A stretch of DNA of 64,000 nucleotides from the NCBI GenBank assembly GCA_030522415.1, contig CM060107.1, positions 26,906,571-26,970,570 of the forward strand, in the 5' to 3' direction. Of the stretch, positions 22,127-32,917 are shown piece by piece (within the stretch, counting starts at the first letter, position 1; each line of letters starts with the position of its first letter). The DNA comes from Channallabes apus (Eukaryota > Chordata > Actinopteri > Siluriformes > Clariidae). The position numbers were made by a program, and so were the translations under genes. The notes beneath the pieces are model-generated. The model did no database searches and was not told the origin of the DNA. It saw nothing but the letters and a program-made list of their open reading frames with translations.

Positions 22127-22267
22127 CTGTGCACACAGAAGCAAACACAATTTATATTTTAACAAGGTTTCTATGCGAAAGCCTTGCATTACACTGCATA
22201 AATCATACACTTCATAAATTGTTATAATTTGTATTCGCATTTTTGTGTCGTACTAAAGAATAATGTC

Positions 22268-24429
22268 GTTATATAAACAATGCCAACATACCGAACAATG
22301 ACAGTATTGTTAAAACTCCAAAAATTGCAGGGCACTGCAACTTATATAAAGAAAAGAAATGTAAAGGAGTCTCTGAAACTGGTCAATGGAGCTAGTTAAT
22401 TTAAGGCATCTACTACATGAAGATGATGTAGAAGCTTGTGTAAACAGGTAGCATATACTGTACAAACAGCATGTGCGGAAGGGCAGTCATATGTACAATG
22501 CTTCTCCTCTGCCACTAAGGCTACATCAAAATAGTGCTGGACTTTACAAGGATTTATACCAGTGATCAGCGTTAAACAAATATGTCGCCCCAGGCATCTC
22601 TGAACACCCAGTAAAACAAACCAAGTCACATGAAAACCATTCTCCTTATTGATTTTGTTTCTCTTAAACATGCCTCATGGTGCTATGACGATGCTGCTCA
22701 TTCCCAACACCTGCTTTACTACACACATCCTGTCAACACAGGTTGACAATAGAAGAATCTGTTCTAGGATGATTTATTAGCATGAGTGGGGGGAAAAAGA
22801 CTGGATGGAAAATAAAATAAAAAAAATTATCAAAGAAAAAAAGATCTGGAGAAGAAGGGGGAAAAAATTGTGACCATGTGGCTCATACTTCAGCGTCAGT
22901 CTTCCGGCACCAAATTATAAAAAGGGCAAATACATCAGTGCATTTTAGCCGTTGTTGAGTTGAAGTAATGTTAGTGCTGTCAAATGGCTGCAATGCTGGG
23001 GGACCTAGAAACATTCCTGAGGTCAAGAGAAATACTATAGGAAACCAGCCTGCTCATGAAACAAGTTATGATAAATTAAATTTCATTACAAGTTTTACAC
23101 ACGAATGTGAGTCTACAAGATGCTTCACACTTCACAAGACAATGGCTAAAATTCACTGACGTACTTTCCCTTTCCATATGTGAGTCACATGGTCTCAATT
23201 GTTCTTCCTACCATGTCCCAATTTGTCCCGTTCTTTTCTCAATTTTTTTTTCTTCAACAGACTTTTTTCCCATGATCTGACTTTGTTCCGCACTCATTTT
23301 TTTCTGATCACCCATGTCCCTTTAGGGGCACTGTAGCAACATGATATTCTCACAATACGTAAGATTCTTACGAAGAACAATGTCAGTCACATCACATATC
23401 ATATTGATTAGAGACCATTGCATCATGTTGTATTGTAACAGATACAGATGTTGCCAGATGGATTGGAATTGTATCATGTGAAGGCCTCAGATTTAAATGT
23501 CTTTTAAACTAGCTAGCTTGTCTGATATATTAATTAAACCTAGTTAGATTTTTCAGGTTTGATCAGAACTAGTTAACAATTTTGAGATAAACACACTAAG
23601 CTATTAATTACGTAACATTTATTTAAACATTGGAAGGAAGTACAGTACCATTCAAAGGTTTGGACACATTCTAATTACATTTTTTGTTTGTTTGTTTTGT
23701 GATTTATTTTCTACATTCTAGAACTAGGGCACTGGTGGCTCAGTGGTAGGTGTTTCGCCTGCCATGCGGAAGGCCCGGGTTCGATTCCAGCCAGTGCCCA
23801 CACCCCAGCCACTGGATACAGTGCCGGTCCCAAGCCCGGTTAAAATGGGAGGGCTGCTTCAGGAAGGGCATCCGGCGTAAAACCTGTGCCAAGTTGTAGT
23901 GCGGACTGGATATTCCGCTGTGGCGACCCCTTGCCGGGAGCAGCCGAAAGACCAACAACGACAACTAGAACAATACTGAAGATTTCAAAACTACTGTATG
24001 AAATAACACATGTGACATTAGGTAATTAAGTAACTACAACAACAGTCAGTGGCTATTTTAAGACATGACTGGCTTCAACAAATACCACTTTTTGCATTTT
24101 ATGTTGCTGAAGCATAATCAAAGTATGAGTCACACACTGTTGTGTTCAAACAATGCTTGGTACGAGTGTGCAACGGCAAGAAGTCTCCATCTCGCTATTT
24201 GGCAGCACAACCTGCAAACACACCCAAACACAGACTTACTGTAGTCTGGTTTTAACTGAAATGCAATCCGTTCTGATTATCTCTCGTGTCACCTGACCAT
24301 ATTTACAGTACACACGCCTACGAAGAACAGACAATGAGAGCCATGATGTATGCTTTCGTTTCAGTTTCTGCTCGCTCAGTAGAAAGTACTTATGATAAAT
24401 GTAAACATGACCACCCCTCATATACTTAC
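22268..24429. other. Kinesin intron between tail and neck exons
   Basis: Single-copy AT-rich sequence apart from one SINE. At least one kinesin exon is expected here on the minus strand but none could be assigned. A weak acceptor (TGTTTGCAG, about 24208) followed by a short open stretch was seen but has no family motif. Confidence 0.5.
23722..23968 (+). repeat. tRNA-Gly-derived SINE with RTE-type tail
   Basis: The head (23728-23798) is a near tRNA-Gly: a 7-bp acceptor stem GCACTGG/CCAGTGC, GCC anticodon in CTGCCAT, and B box GGTTCGATTCC. The body ends in a tail (GGCATCCGGCGTAAAACC, GCTGTGGCGACCCC) typical of fish RTE-type LINEs. AACTAG flanks both ends (23722-23727 and 23963-23968). Confidence 0.8.
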
Positions 24430-24504
24430 CGCAGCCGTCTGTTCATTAACCATGAATGGATGCTCTCCTGTGGCACTGTCTGTGCTCCCAATATTACTTC
24501 TCAG
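24430..24504 (-). CDS. Kinesin-8 neck exon
   Basis: A 75-nt exon lies between CTCTCACAG and GCG|GTAAGT, phase 0 at both ends. It encodes LRSNIGSTDSATGEHPFMVN plus EQTAA. Joined to the upstream exon this gives AKGITST-LRSNI, matching the KIF18 neck (AKDIKSSLKSNV in human KIF18A as I recall it). The splice borders and frame fit are strong. The internal part is diverged. At least one more exon (the KEKLK coiled-coil region) should lie between here and 22126 and was not identified. Confidence 0.65.
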
Positions 24505-25209
24505 CTGTGAGAGATGAGAGAAAAGTACTTCATGTCAGATGTCACACAGTGCCATAGCGTTATGAACACCTACTGTATACACCTGGTTATTCCAGTCAGC
24601 CAAAAGTGTAGCAGTAATGCAGTGCATTAAATCATACAGTGCAATAAATCATGATAAGAGCTTCAGTTAATGTTCGAATATTAGGACAAAAAGCCAAAAA
24701 CATCAAGGAGACAGTTCTGTGTGTAAAAATGAGAGGTCAGAGGAGAATTCACCATTCCACTTATTTTAGCTTCATAATAAGCGTTTGCACTCAGATAAAA
24801 GTGAAAAGACACAAAAAATTAAGAGATGAGCCCATTAAAGGGATAATCTCTTCCTAAGCAAACGAGAGAATTTATTTTCAGTTTTAAATGCCGGGTCCTT
24901 CGAAAAATCGGGGAAAAATCCAAAAAATACACACACAAACACACAAAAAAAAAAAAAGAAAATCACATTGCCCAAAAATGTAATCGATGAGATTGAGAAT
25001 ATTTGAATTTATGGCTGTGTTAGTTATGAACTAACATCATAAATAACTGAATGCTTATTATGCTTTACAATATGTCTAACAAATTAATTATAAAAATCTT
25101 AAAATGCTTATCAAGACAAGCAAAAATGTTATACACGTTTTTTGCAGGTGAGTTTATACACTGTGTTATACATATAGTATATGGGAGTCTGTATGTGAAT
25201 TGATCTTAC

Positions 25210-25380
25210 TGTGGACGTGATCCCCTTGGCCTTTTTCGCATATTGCAGTGTGTTATGCGTGGCCTCATAGTACAGTGAAGACTGGCTAATGTTTACAATC
25301 ATAATTGTCCTACAGTTCCCTCCCAGAGAGTCCATTAGCAACCATGTAAGTTTACTGTTCCTATAGGAAACATAGTTCTG
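25210..25380 (-). CDS. Kinesin-8 exon (YRNSKLT, motor C-terminus)
   Basis: This 171-nt exon (57 codons) has a TTTGAAG acceptor and an ACA|GTAAGA donor, and its frame is open. It encodes QNYVSYRNSKLT, DSLGGNCRTIMI, then THNTLQYAKKAKGITST. These are the last motor-domain elements before the neck. Two highly conserved positions differ from the kinesin-8 consensus: the R of SKLTRLL is W and the K of LLKDS is M. That fits relaxed selection. The exon is in phase with the neck exon at 24430-24504. Confidence 0.85.
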
Positions 25381-25664
25381 CTTCAAACCAAGAAAAAGAA
25401 AAGAAGAATCAGTTAATTCACCAGCAATATTGGCAATATAGGTACAAGACATGGCTCAACAGACACCTTTGTAAATCAAGAGCATGATTAAATTTAAACC
25501 AGCTCTTAACTGAAAACACTGAAACACTCATTAAAAGTGCACTGCTAAACATTGGCACAGTGGCAGACTATTGATTTGAGTTGGCTAGGCTTGTATCGTA
25601 ATACACACTTTATTGTGATACAAGGAAAATTAATCGGGGTCTTGCATCTGTTTAGTTAAATTGC

Positions 25665-26009
25665 TGTTATGTTACGCAGTTCTGTTCAGTTTAGTTATGG
25701 TGTTGTATTTAACCGAATCTTCTTTGTTTTCTGTGTCATGCCTATTTCCTTAAACCCTGTTCTCTCCAGTCCTGGTTTCTCCTGTTCTGTTCAGTTAAGT
25801 AGTTGTGTATCACCCGTGTTTTCTGAGCCATGCCGGTTACGTTAGCTCCTGTTTAGTAAAGTTCCTGTTCTGGTGAAAGTACTGTTCTATTATGTTTTGG
25901 AAGACTTGCTACATTGTTGTTCTGTTTCCATTTTTGTTATTAAAGACTTTAAAACACCATCACCTCTACATTATGCCTCACCTCAAGCCCACACACAGCA
26001 CCCGTGACA
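25665..26009 (+). repeat. Solo LTR (putative)
   Basis: About 345 bp beginning TGTTATGTTACGC and ending CACCCGTGACA, with an ATTAAA polyadenylation-like signal near 25938. No internal retrotransposon sequence adjoins it. No target duplication could be confirmed. Confidence 0.45.
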
Positions 26010-27039
26010 GATAATGATTGTGTGAATAGGTCCCACAGATAGATTCAGTTCTTCTACAAGTTGGTGACAGGTTATCTGTCAATTTTCAAGGATCAGATTT
26101 TCCACTCGCTGAATATTCATGTTCAATGTTCATGACTGCAGTGGGCTCTAAGCCACCTCGGCCGGCATCGTCACTCACGGATGGATGGCATTATTTACCA
26201 TGTTTGCACTGGTCAATGCTTTACTGTGGCTAATAGTCCCCGTACTTGATGAGTTCTGCAAACGTCGATCGGTTTTATGCATTCAATTTCATCTTAGAAA
26301 GTCTTGTTTTGACTTGAACGGCACTTGTGTTGAGACTTGCAGTAAAATTATGTTTATTTTTGGTCAGGTTGGTGATGGATCCATAGTCTATCCCAATTTC
26401 ATTACAAGTCCCTGTTTAAGTTGAACACCCCTCATCCATTCTGACTCCTTTGAACATGTTTTTATATATTTTTTTATTTAATTGACAATTAGGGGTGCAA
26501 CGATTAATCAACAGTATCGACTGAAATTGGCAGAATTTAATGAAACTTTGGCTGTACTTTTGTATTTGCTTTAAGTCAAACCTGTGCCCATAAATGAAAT
26601 TAAAATGGTGAATAAAAGCGATGTTATGAACAGTTATGTGGCGTGTTTAATAATCTTTAACAAAAAGCTTCTAATAAGCTGCTTTGATCTACTTTTTCAA
26701 TTTCTCATCTGTGATTCACTCTCTGATTACTGAACAGGGTACATGTACAACTGAGCATAAACAATGTGTAAGATACACAAGCTTACAAATTATTTCTTTG
26801 TATTAATAAGTTAGACAGAGTTCTGCCACATAGAAAGACGGGCAGACACGTACAGTACATGGGCTTCAATCTGAAATAAAAATATGACTGATTACAGTAA
26901 AGCTGATTAGATTATTATTATTTTTTTATTATTATTTCATTCATAACCTTTTAACTTTTTCTAAAAGCTATTTTCCCACCTGTACTTACTCTAGTATAAC
27001 AATATCACAGGGCACTGGAATAGTTTTTTTCATAAAGCC
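26010..27039. other. Intron, no feature identified
   Basis: AT-rich sequence without recognisable exons or transposon ends. A short minus-strand open stretch at 26085-26170 has no family motif. Confidence 0.4.
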
Positions 27040-27330
27040 CTATAAGGTTAAACCTTGGATTACCAGAATAATTCATTCCGGAAGCAGGCATATATATCAA
27101 AGCACTCATCTATCAAAGTGAATTTTGAAATAATGTAAACTCAGATGATTCGCTCCACAACCTAAAAATATTCCCATAAAAATAATAAATACAAAAATTA
27201 AAGTAAAAATAAAACAAATTAACCTGCACATTACTTTGAAAAGAATCATGGCTGAAGTAAAACAAGAGAAAAGAGGTGGAGGGAGGGGGCTACTGTGTAG
27301 GGTGACTTTCACACACACACACACACATGC
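27040..27330. repeat. Tc1/mariner-type MITE relic
   Basis: Contains ...CCTTGGATTACCAGAATAATTC and an internal TTAACCTGCACATTAC stretch shared with 29490-29700, so it is an old copy of that family. A (CA)n run closes it. Confidence 0.5.
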
Positions 27331-27779
27331 ACAAACACACACACGAATGAAACACTGCTTTGTTGAGAAACTTCTTTAACAAAGAACCTCTCTTTAACAA
27401 AGAACTTTTTTCAACGGGTGCCGTTGAGTTACTAAAGAACAGTCACTACATTTGGACACAAAATTTAAAAAATGCTTTACGTGTGCGCACTCATTTATCA
27501 AGTTAAAATTATGTAAAAATTTTGCCCGTCTTGCAAAGCACTCGCCAAGTTACTCGCAATCCACTGTTCCACCGTAAAATTAAATATTTAAACAAACGGC
27601 AAATTCTCCAATAATTAATAGTAGAGAGTAGTCATCAAAGTGGTGACCTAAAACATTTATGGTCAGTTTTTCAGTTATTTGACACTTATTTGTCGAACTT
27701 GACAGCAAAGTAAAAATGCTTTTAAAAATAGACATTTTCATTTCATATTTTTTCAAAATGCAAAACAAGCAAACAGAAT

Positions 27780-28170
27780 AAAAATCTAAGTCAAGTTAAG
27801 TCAAGCCAAGTAGGATTTTATTGACATCTCAACCATATACAGTTTGGTACAGAGTGAAACAAACCAGCGTTCCTCCTGGACCAAGGTGCTATATACAAAC
27901 AACATAAATTTACAACATAAATTAACAAAACGCTAACTAGCTAACTAAGACACTTAAGGCCAGGGGTAGCTAGGCCACAGCTAGGCCAGGGGTTAAGGCA
28001 TTGGACTACGGTGCAGAAGATCCCTGGTTCAAACCCCACAACCACCAAGTTGCCACTGTTGAGCCCTTGAGCAAAGGCCCTTAACTCTCAACTGCTCAGA
28101 TGTATAATGAGATGAAAAAATGTAAGTCCCTCTGGATAAGAGCGTCTGCCAAATGCCTAAATGTAAATTA
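27780..28170 (+). repeat. Dispersed repeat followed by tRNA-derived SINE
   Basis: 27785-27950 matches a common fish repeat type (TTTTATTGACATC ... GTTCCTCCTGGACCA). From about 27975 a tRNA-like head (GGCATTGGACTACGG, B box GGTTCAAACCCC) leads to a body and the tail TCTGGATAAGAGCGTCTGCC seen in many teleost SINEs with L2-type tails. Confidence 0.65.
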
Positions 28171-28394
28171 GCTGACTAGTTAAGACAGATTAACACTATA
28201 AATTTACAAACAAACTAGCTAATCTACTAAACTACCTTACAAAATGACAACATAAAGTGCACATGTAATGTGCAAACAAGAGCGACAACATGACACAATT
28301 CAATACTGTGGAAACAGTAAGAATTTCTTCTAATTAGCATTGAAGATATTCGTTCTTCACCCGATCACCTTGCGAAGAAGTACTTTAGCAAAGA

Positions 28395-28844
28395 AATTAC
28401 AGAATTTCCTCTCATATTTAGCTGGCTTCCACATCAGTATAAGGAATCTCCACTAGAGGGTACTGTTTAGTATTTGTAGTTTTTGTTTGCAGACTCAGTT
28501 TCCCAGAAGGCACCTTGGTCAGGTGATGCAATTCACCTGAACCGAGGCAGCTCATTAAATTCTCTATAAATACTTGTTTAATCTGGGAAACTGGGTCAAG
28601 CATTGTTTGTTAGTATTTACTACTGTCGTCTATGTGGGCACTTTGTTTAGAATTTTGGTTTGTTTCATATTGTATTTCTTGATTTTTGTTGTAACATAAC
28701 CTAGAAGCATGTCCTAAGGCACCAGTTGTGTTAGTTGTTTGTGTTCGAGTTTGTGTGGAGCTGATTCGGTCTTGTGCAGTCTTGTGTGTATCACCAGGTT
28801 TTGTAAGTGCTGTTTGCGTCTCTAGTGTTGCTGTAGTCCCTTGG
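28395..28844 (+). repeat. LTR/promoter-like relic
   Basis: Contains CTCTATAAATACTTG, a TATA-like box, after an AGGTGATGCAATTCACCTG partial palindrome, then T-rich CT/GT sequence. It looks like an LTR or promoter fragment, but I could not set ends or a family. Confidence 0.3.
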
Positions 28845-29065
28845 ATGTTTAGCTCTGGTATGTTTAGCTTCCTCTATGTTTAGGCCACTGTATGTTTAGC
28901 TTCCTCTATGTTTAGGACATAGCTGCACCTACCCGATAGCTAAACATACTATGTGTATCTTAGGCTAAAGACATGTTTAGCTAAATGAATGTTTAGCTAA
29001 TTGCCACGGGTAGCTAATTGCTATGTTTAGCTAATTGCCATGTTTAGCTGATTAGGGCTAAAGAC
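28845..29065. repeat. Degenerate minisatellite, TATGTTTAGCTAATTGC unit
   Basis: At least nine imperfect iterations of a ~16-20-bp motif built on ATGTTTAGCT, in two sub-variants (…TTCCTC and …AATTGCC). Confidence 0.8.
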
Positions 29066-29220
29066 ATGGCAGTCTTGTCTCTAGTCTCCAGTCTTGTCTC
29101 TCGTCCCTCTGTGTCTCTAGTCTTGTCTTGTCCCCGTTTCAGCTCCATGCTTGTACGCAATGTCCTGTGTATTCTGTCATTAAGCCTGTGTTTCGCCAAA
29201 GCGGTTATGTCCTATGTAAC

Positions 29221-29300
29221 AGGTATTCAATTAAATTTTATTTATATAGCGCTTTTAACAATGGTCATTGTTTCAAAGCAGCTTCACAAAAATGAAAGAA
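29221..29300 (-). repeat. LINE/SINE 3' tail (antisense)
   Basis: ATTCAATTAAATTTTATTTATATAGCGC and the following AACAATGGTCATTG match, inverted, the tail at 40590-40650. Confidence 0.6.
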
Positions 29301-29492
29301 AATTTACAAAAATGAAAAATTTAGAAAAGAAAATAATTGGAAGTGTGTATGTGTGAGAAAAATGTGTCTAGATAATAATGAGATGAATGAATGATGAATG
29401 AAATGTCTCTGATGATCTTAACTTTTAAAAAATGTATGTGTCCACACTCGTTTGTCCGGCGCCCCGCGTACACAAACACAAATGAACGTACA

Positions 29493-29748
29493 GTGGAACC
29501 TCGGATTACGAGCATAATGCGTTCCGGAAATGGGCTCATATTCCAAACCACTCGTAAACCAAATTTAATTTTCCCATAGGAAATAATGGAAACTCAAATT
29601 ATTCGTTCTACAGCCCAAAAATATACATAAAAATAATTAATACAAAATATAAAGTCAAAATAAAACAAATTAACCTGCACTTTACATTTAAAAAAAGTAA
29701 AAATAAATCCCGACAGATAAGTGTTTCGGTTTGTGCACGCAGGCACTG

Positions 29749-29798
<50 letters not shown>

Positions 29799-30710
29799 GT
29801 GCGTGCACACACACGCACACATTAACGGAGAGACAGTTTTAAAACCGTTTAAAAATTAGCAAGGAACATCGCTAGTCACACTCACGTGAGCGCATACTAA
29901 CTGAGTCACTGCTGTAAAGTAAAAAAACAACAACAAAAATAATTAACCAGCAGCTTACCTTTGAAAAGAATCGCGACAGAGCAGAGTTTCTGTGTAAGGC
30001 AGAGAGTTTGTGTTTGAAGCCGAGAGGGCAGCCCCCCTCCTCTCAGATTCCCAAACAAACACACACACTCTCTGCCTTACACAGAATCTCTGCAAGCACG
30101 ACCCAGCAGGGGAGACGATTACCTACAATTCCGCAGCGTAAGAGAGAGAAAAAACGTTGGCTCAGTTGTGATCACGTGACGCTCGGCGTCAAAACAAGAA
30201 GCGCGTGCGTGATACATGATACTCGGTGCTCGTAAACCAAGACAATGCTTGTTTTCCAAGTCAAAATGTATTAAAAATCTTTTACAGTACCTTAAAAAAG
30301 AAGGAAAAATTAATTCCGGCAGATAAGTGTTTCCGTTCATGCGCGCAGACGCGTGTTTGTGTGTGAGGAAGAATCAGCCCCTCCCGTCTCCCCTTCTCAT
30401 CTTACACAGTAAACCTTTTTCCTTCCTTATTTGAATTTCACACAAACACACACACACATTAACGAAAAAAGACTGTTTTGTCTGAAGAATTAGCAAAGAA
30501 TATCGCTAAAGACACTTGCGTGATTGAATACTAACAGAATCACTGCTGTAAAGTAAAACAAACAAATTAACCTGCATGTTACCTTTGAAAAGAATCGCGA
30601 CAGAGCAATGTTTCTGTGTAGAGCAGTGTGTGAGAAGCCGAGACGGGGTGGGGGTTGTAAAGGCGATAGTGTTCAATTACGCACACACATACATACAGTG
30701 GTCACCTAAT
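29493..30710. repeat. Tc1/mariner-type MITE family, two tandem partial copies
   Basis: Starts CAGTGGAACCTCGGATTACG after TA. An internal block (AATTAACCTGC ... GAAAAGAATCGCGACAGAGC) occurs twice, at about 29640-29990 and 30290-30620. A fragment also recurs at 44190-44310. A (TG)n tract lies at 29752-29796. The right end may be the sequence near 30700. I see no coding frame of note. Confidence 0.55.
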
Positions 30711-31178
30711 CGGAGCGTCGTATTTACCGTCGCCGCCGCATTTCGGCATGTGCATTTGCTGGCTTTTACCACTGAGTGGCGCTATATAACTACAGATTGA
30801 CGCCTCATGCCTTAGTTCATTCTCTGCCGCATTAATGAGACGCGTTCCGTTAAATAATACACGTAGTAGCCGATAACATCAAGTGAAACACTGTAGTTGA
30901 CCGAATTCATAATCACAGTACTAAAATTACAGTACAAATGTAGAATTCAAATTAAATCAAATCTTATTAAGATCAAATTTAAGCACAATAAATATTAACA
31001 CAGTGAGCCTTTAGATTTTATCACATGTAATTAGAAAAGAAGTGTGTAGGGTTTTATTTAAATATAAATTTCTAAACCAATAAGATCAAATAACACCAAG
31101 TTATTATTATAACAGGCTTACTTCGTCACTTATCTAGAGCTTGCTTTCAAAGAAGTCGAGTGGCTTATTAACGTCTCT

Positions 31179-31265
31179 GGGGTGCATTGTCTCTAAGTGC
31201 CCGCTTTGTGTAGCGGTTAGAGTGCTCGGCCAGAGATCTACAAAGTGCCGGTTTGAATCCCGAGT
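31179..31265 (+). repeat. tRNA-like module 1, left arm
   Basis: A leader CTGGGGTGCATTGTCTCTAA precedes an A-box-like GTGTAGCGGTTAGAGTGCTC and a B-box-like GGTTTGAATCCC, spaced as in a tRNA. Stems are incomplete, so it is a tRNA-derived module, not a tRNA gene. Confidence 0.65.
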
Positions 31266-31691
31266 GATGATGTTTTAAAATTGTTTTATTTTAAAACTAA
31301 ATAAAATGTTTTAAGTGCGCTTAAGGTAGAGTCTTATAAAGGCTATGTAGATTTATATAGTTTTATTATATATTTTTTGCACATTAATCTGAGTCCTCAT
31401 CTGTTAGATCTGTTTATTTTTTATTTTTTTCCTCCCGGCACGAATACGCGGCTCCATCACTTTCCCGCCTATTCAGGGAGCCTACGGAGTGAGCGTTACT
31501 CGTGAGTCGGCCTATTCATGCCGGCTGGTGATAATTAACGTTAATATGATCTCGGGTTTGCTCACGATGCTCAACATCTATAAAAATAGCAAAGTATTGT
31601 GTATAGAGTGATAAAAAAAAACGATCTAACGCATGTTATGTTAAGGAAAATCTGTAAAGAACAGTATGGAGGAATGGGTGCTATTTATAGT

Positions 31692-31782
31692 CTGGGGTGC
31701 GTTATCTCCAAGTGTCTGAGTGGTGCAGCGGGTAAGTCCGCGGCGTTTCACGCGGGTGACCCGGGTTCGATCCCTGCGTGAT
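31692..31782 (+). repeat. tRNA-like module 2, left arm
   Basis: Near-identical leader CTGGGGTGCGTTATCTCCAA, then A-box-like GTGGTGCAGCGGGTAAGTCC and B-box GGTTCGATCCC. Confidence 0.65.
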
Positions 31783-32579
31783 ACTGTTTTAAATTTTTTA
31801 ATTTTAATTATAGCAAAATAAAAATAAAACAAAATAAAACGTTTTATTTTGATTTTGCTTCAGCATACTATAGGAAAAACAGTAAACTCGCACGCAACCA
31901 GTTTGTATTCTTTAAATTTAGGGGAGTGACAACTCTGTGTGTGTGTGTGTGTGTGTGTGTCATTATACTGGTGGATTATTCAGTGAAACGAGGCTCAGCT
32001 GAAAGATGTTAGGCACATCAGTCACTTAACCCCAAATAAAAGGTATTTCTGAGTGTTCTTATATAGTTGTAAAATAACAAATGTACAAACGGTGCATTAA
32101 ACCTATACCAGGCACTATGTTTTTTTTTTGTTTGTTTGCTGTTTTTTCTATAGTATGCTGAGCAAAATAAAAAAAACATTGGTTAGTTTTCGTTTAGAAA
32201 GACTGTTTGTATCTGATTATTTGTATTATTAAAGAACAACAGCACAAACAACAACACAAGGGCTTGTAAGAAACATTTTTATTATTTTGACAAGAGTTAA
32301 ATTTGTAACAGTAGAAGGCATCCCAATTTAAATATATAAATAACCAAAAAGCAAATTGAGTAAACTATCAGAATAAAAAAAATAGAATGAATCATTATTA
32401 AAGAAAATTATAATGACCATAACAGCCTACTGCATTTGATTATTTATAATAACGCAAAAACACGAGTGCTGATGATTTACAAATACAATATTTGTTAATT
32501 TAATATAAAGCCGGTATCGTTATCCTCCTTTTTATTTTCCTACGTAGTCTAATAAAGTTTTCCAGAGCGCGGAGAAGTT

Positions 32580-32795
32580 TTGTTGTACTAAATAATATTT
32601 AAGCCTGTTATAATAATTGCACGTGTATTCTATATGTTTTCAACTTGGTGTTATTTGATCTTATTGGTTTAGAAATTTATATTTCAATAAATAGTAAACT
32701 TGGCCGATTTCGTTCTAATTTTTTGACAAGTGGGGCTTGAAAATTCTCCCACTCCCTTAAGTGGGGAATAATAGAAAATGTTTGAGAACCACTGC
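32580..32795 (-). repeat. hAT-type terminus
   Basis: Read on the minus strand it begins CAGTGGTTCTCAAACATTTT, a hAT-like end, and continues into the same sequence as the outer ends of the two inverted-repeat arms (CTAAACCAATAAGATCAAAT). Confidence 0.6.
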
Positions 32796-32917
32796 TGCAT
32801 CCTGTGTGTGCTTTACAATGCCAGACAACATTCAAATGCAAATTTTTCACCCTCCCCCTATATATTCAGGACCTCTCACCACTTCCCCAATCTGAGGCTC
32901 TTATGCCTCAGACTTTC

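Larger units (their letters stand above)
15326..22267. repeat. Tandem unit 3 of 3, no BEL/Pao, with two later insertions
   Basis: The unit starts at the same Gmr1 point as the others. It carries hAT and Tc1 insertions, lacks the gag 5' end and leader (jump at about 19040), and leaves homology at 22267, exactly where the BEL/Pao LTR begins in units 1 and 2. It then runs into single-copy kinesin intron. It therefore looks like the BEL-free copy still joined to the upstream exons. Confidence 0.85.
31053..32050 (+). repeat. Left arm of a ~1-kb inverted repeat
   Basis: The arm is the reverse complement of 34487-35825 (minus a SINE inserted there). It starts TTTATTTAAATATAAATTTC and ends CCAAATAAAAGGTATTTCT. 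It contains two tRNA-like modules and a (TG)n tract. Its outer end matches the inner part of a hAT terminus at 32580-32795. Confidence 0.85.

Noticed and set aside
23728..23798. Functional tRNA-Gly gene
   Set aside because: The acceptor stem and anticodon look good, but the T-arm is damaged and the sequence runs directly into a SINE body, so it is a SINE head.
24145..24210. Extra kinesin exon after the neck
   Set aside because: A TTTGCAG acceptor is followed by an open stretch (VVLPNSEMETS), but there is no recognisable coiled-coil homology and the donor is doubtful.
26085..26170. Minus-strand exon-like stretch
   Set aside because: A short open stretch without convincing splice sites or kinesin motifs, so it was not taken as the missing DLAGSE exon.
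31197..31265. True tRNA gene in the inverted repeat
   Set aside because: A and B boxes are present but the T-stem and acceptor stem do not pair properly.
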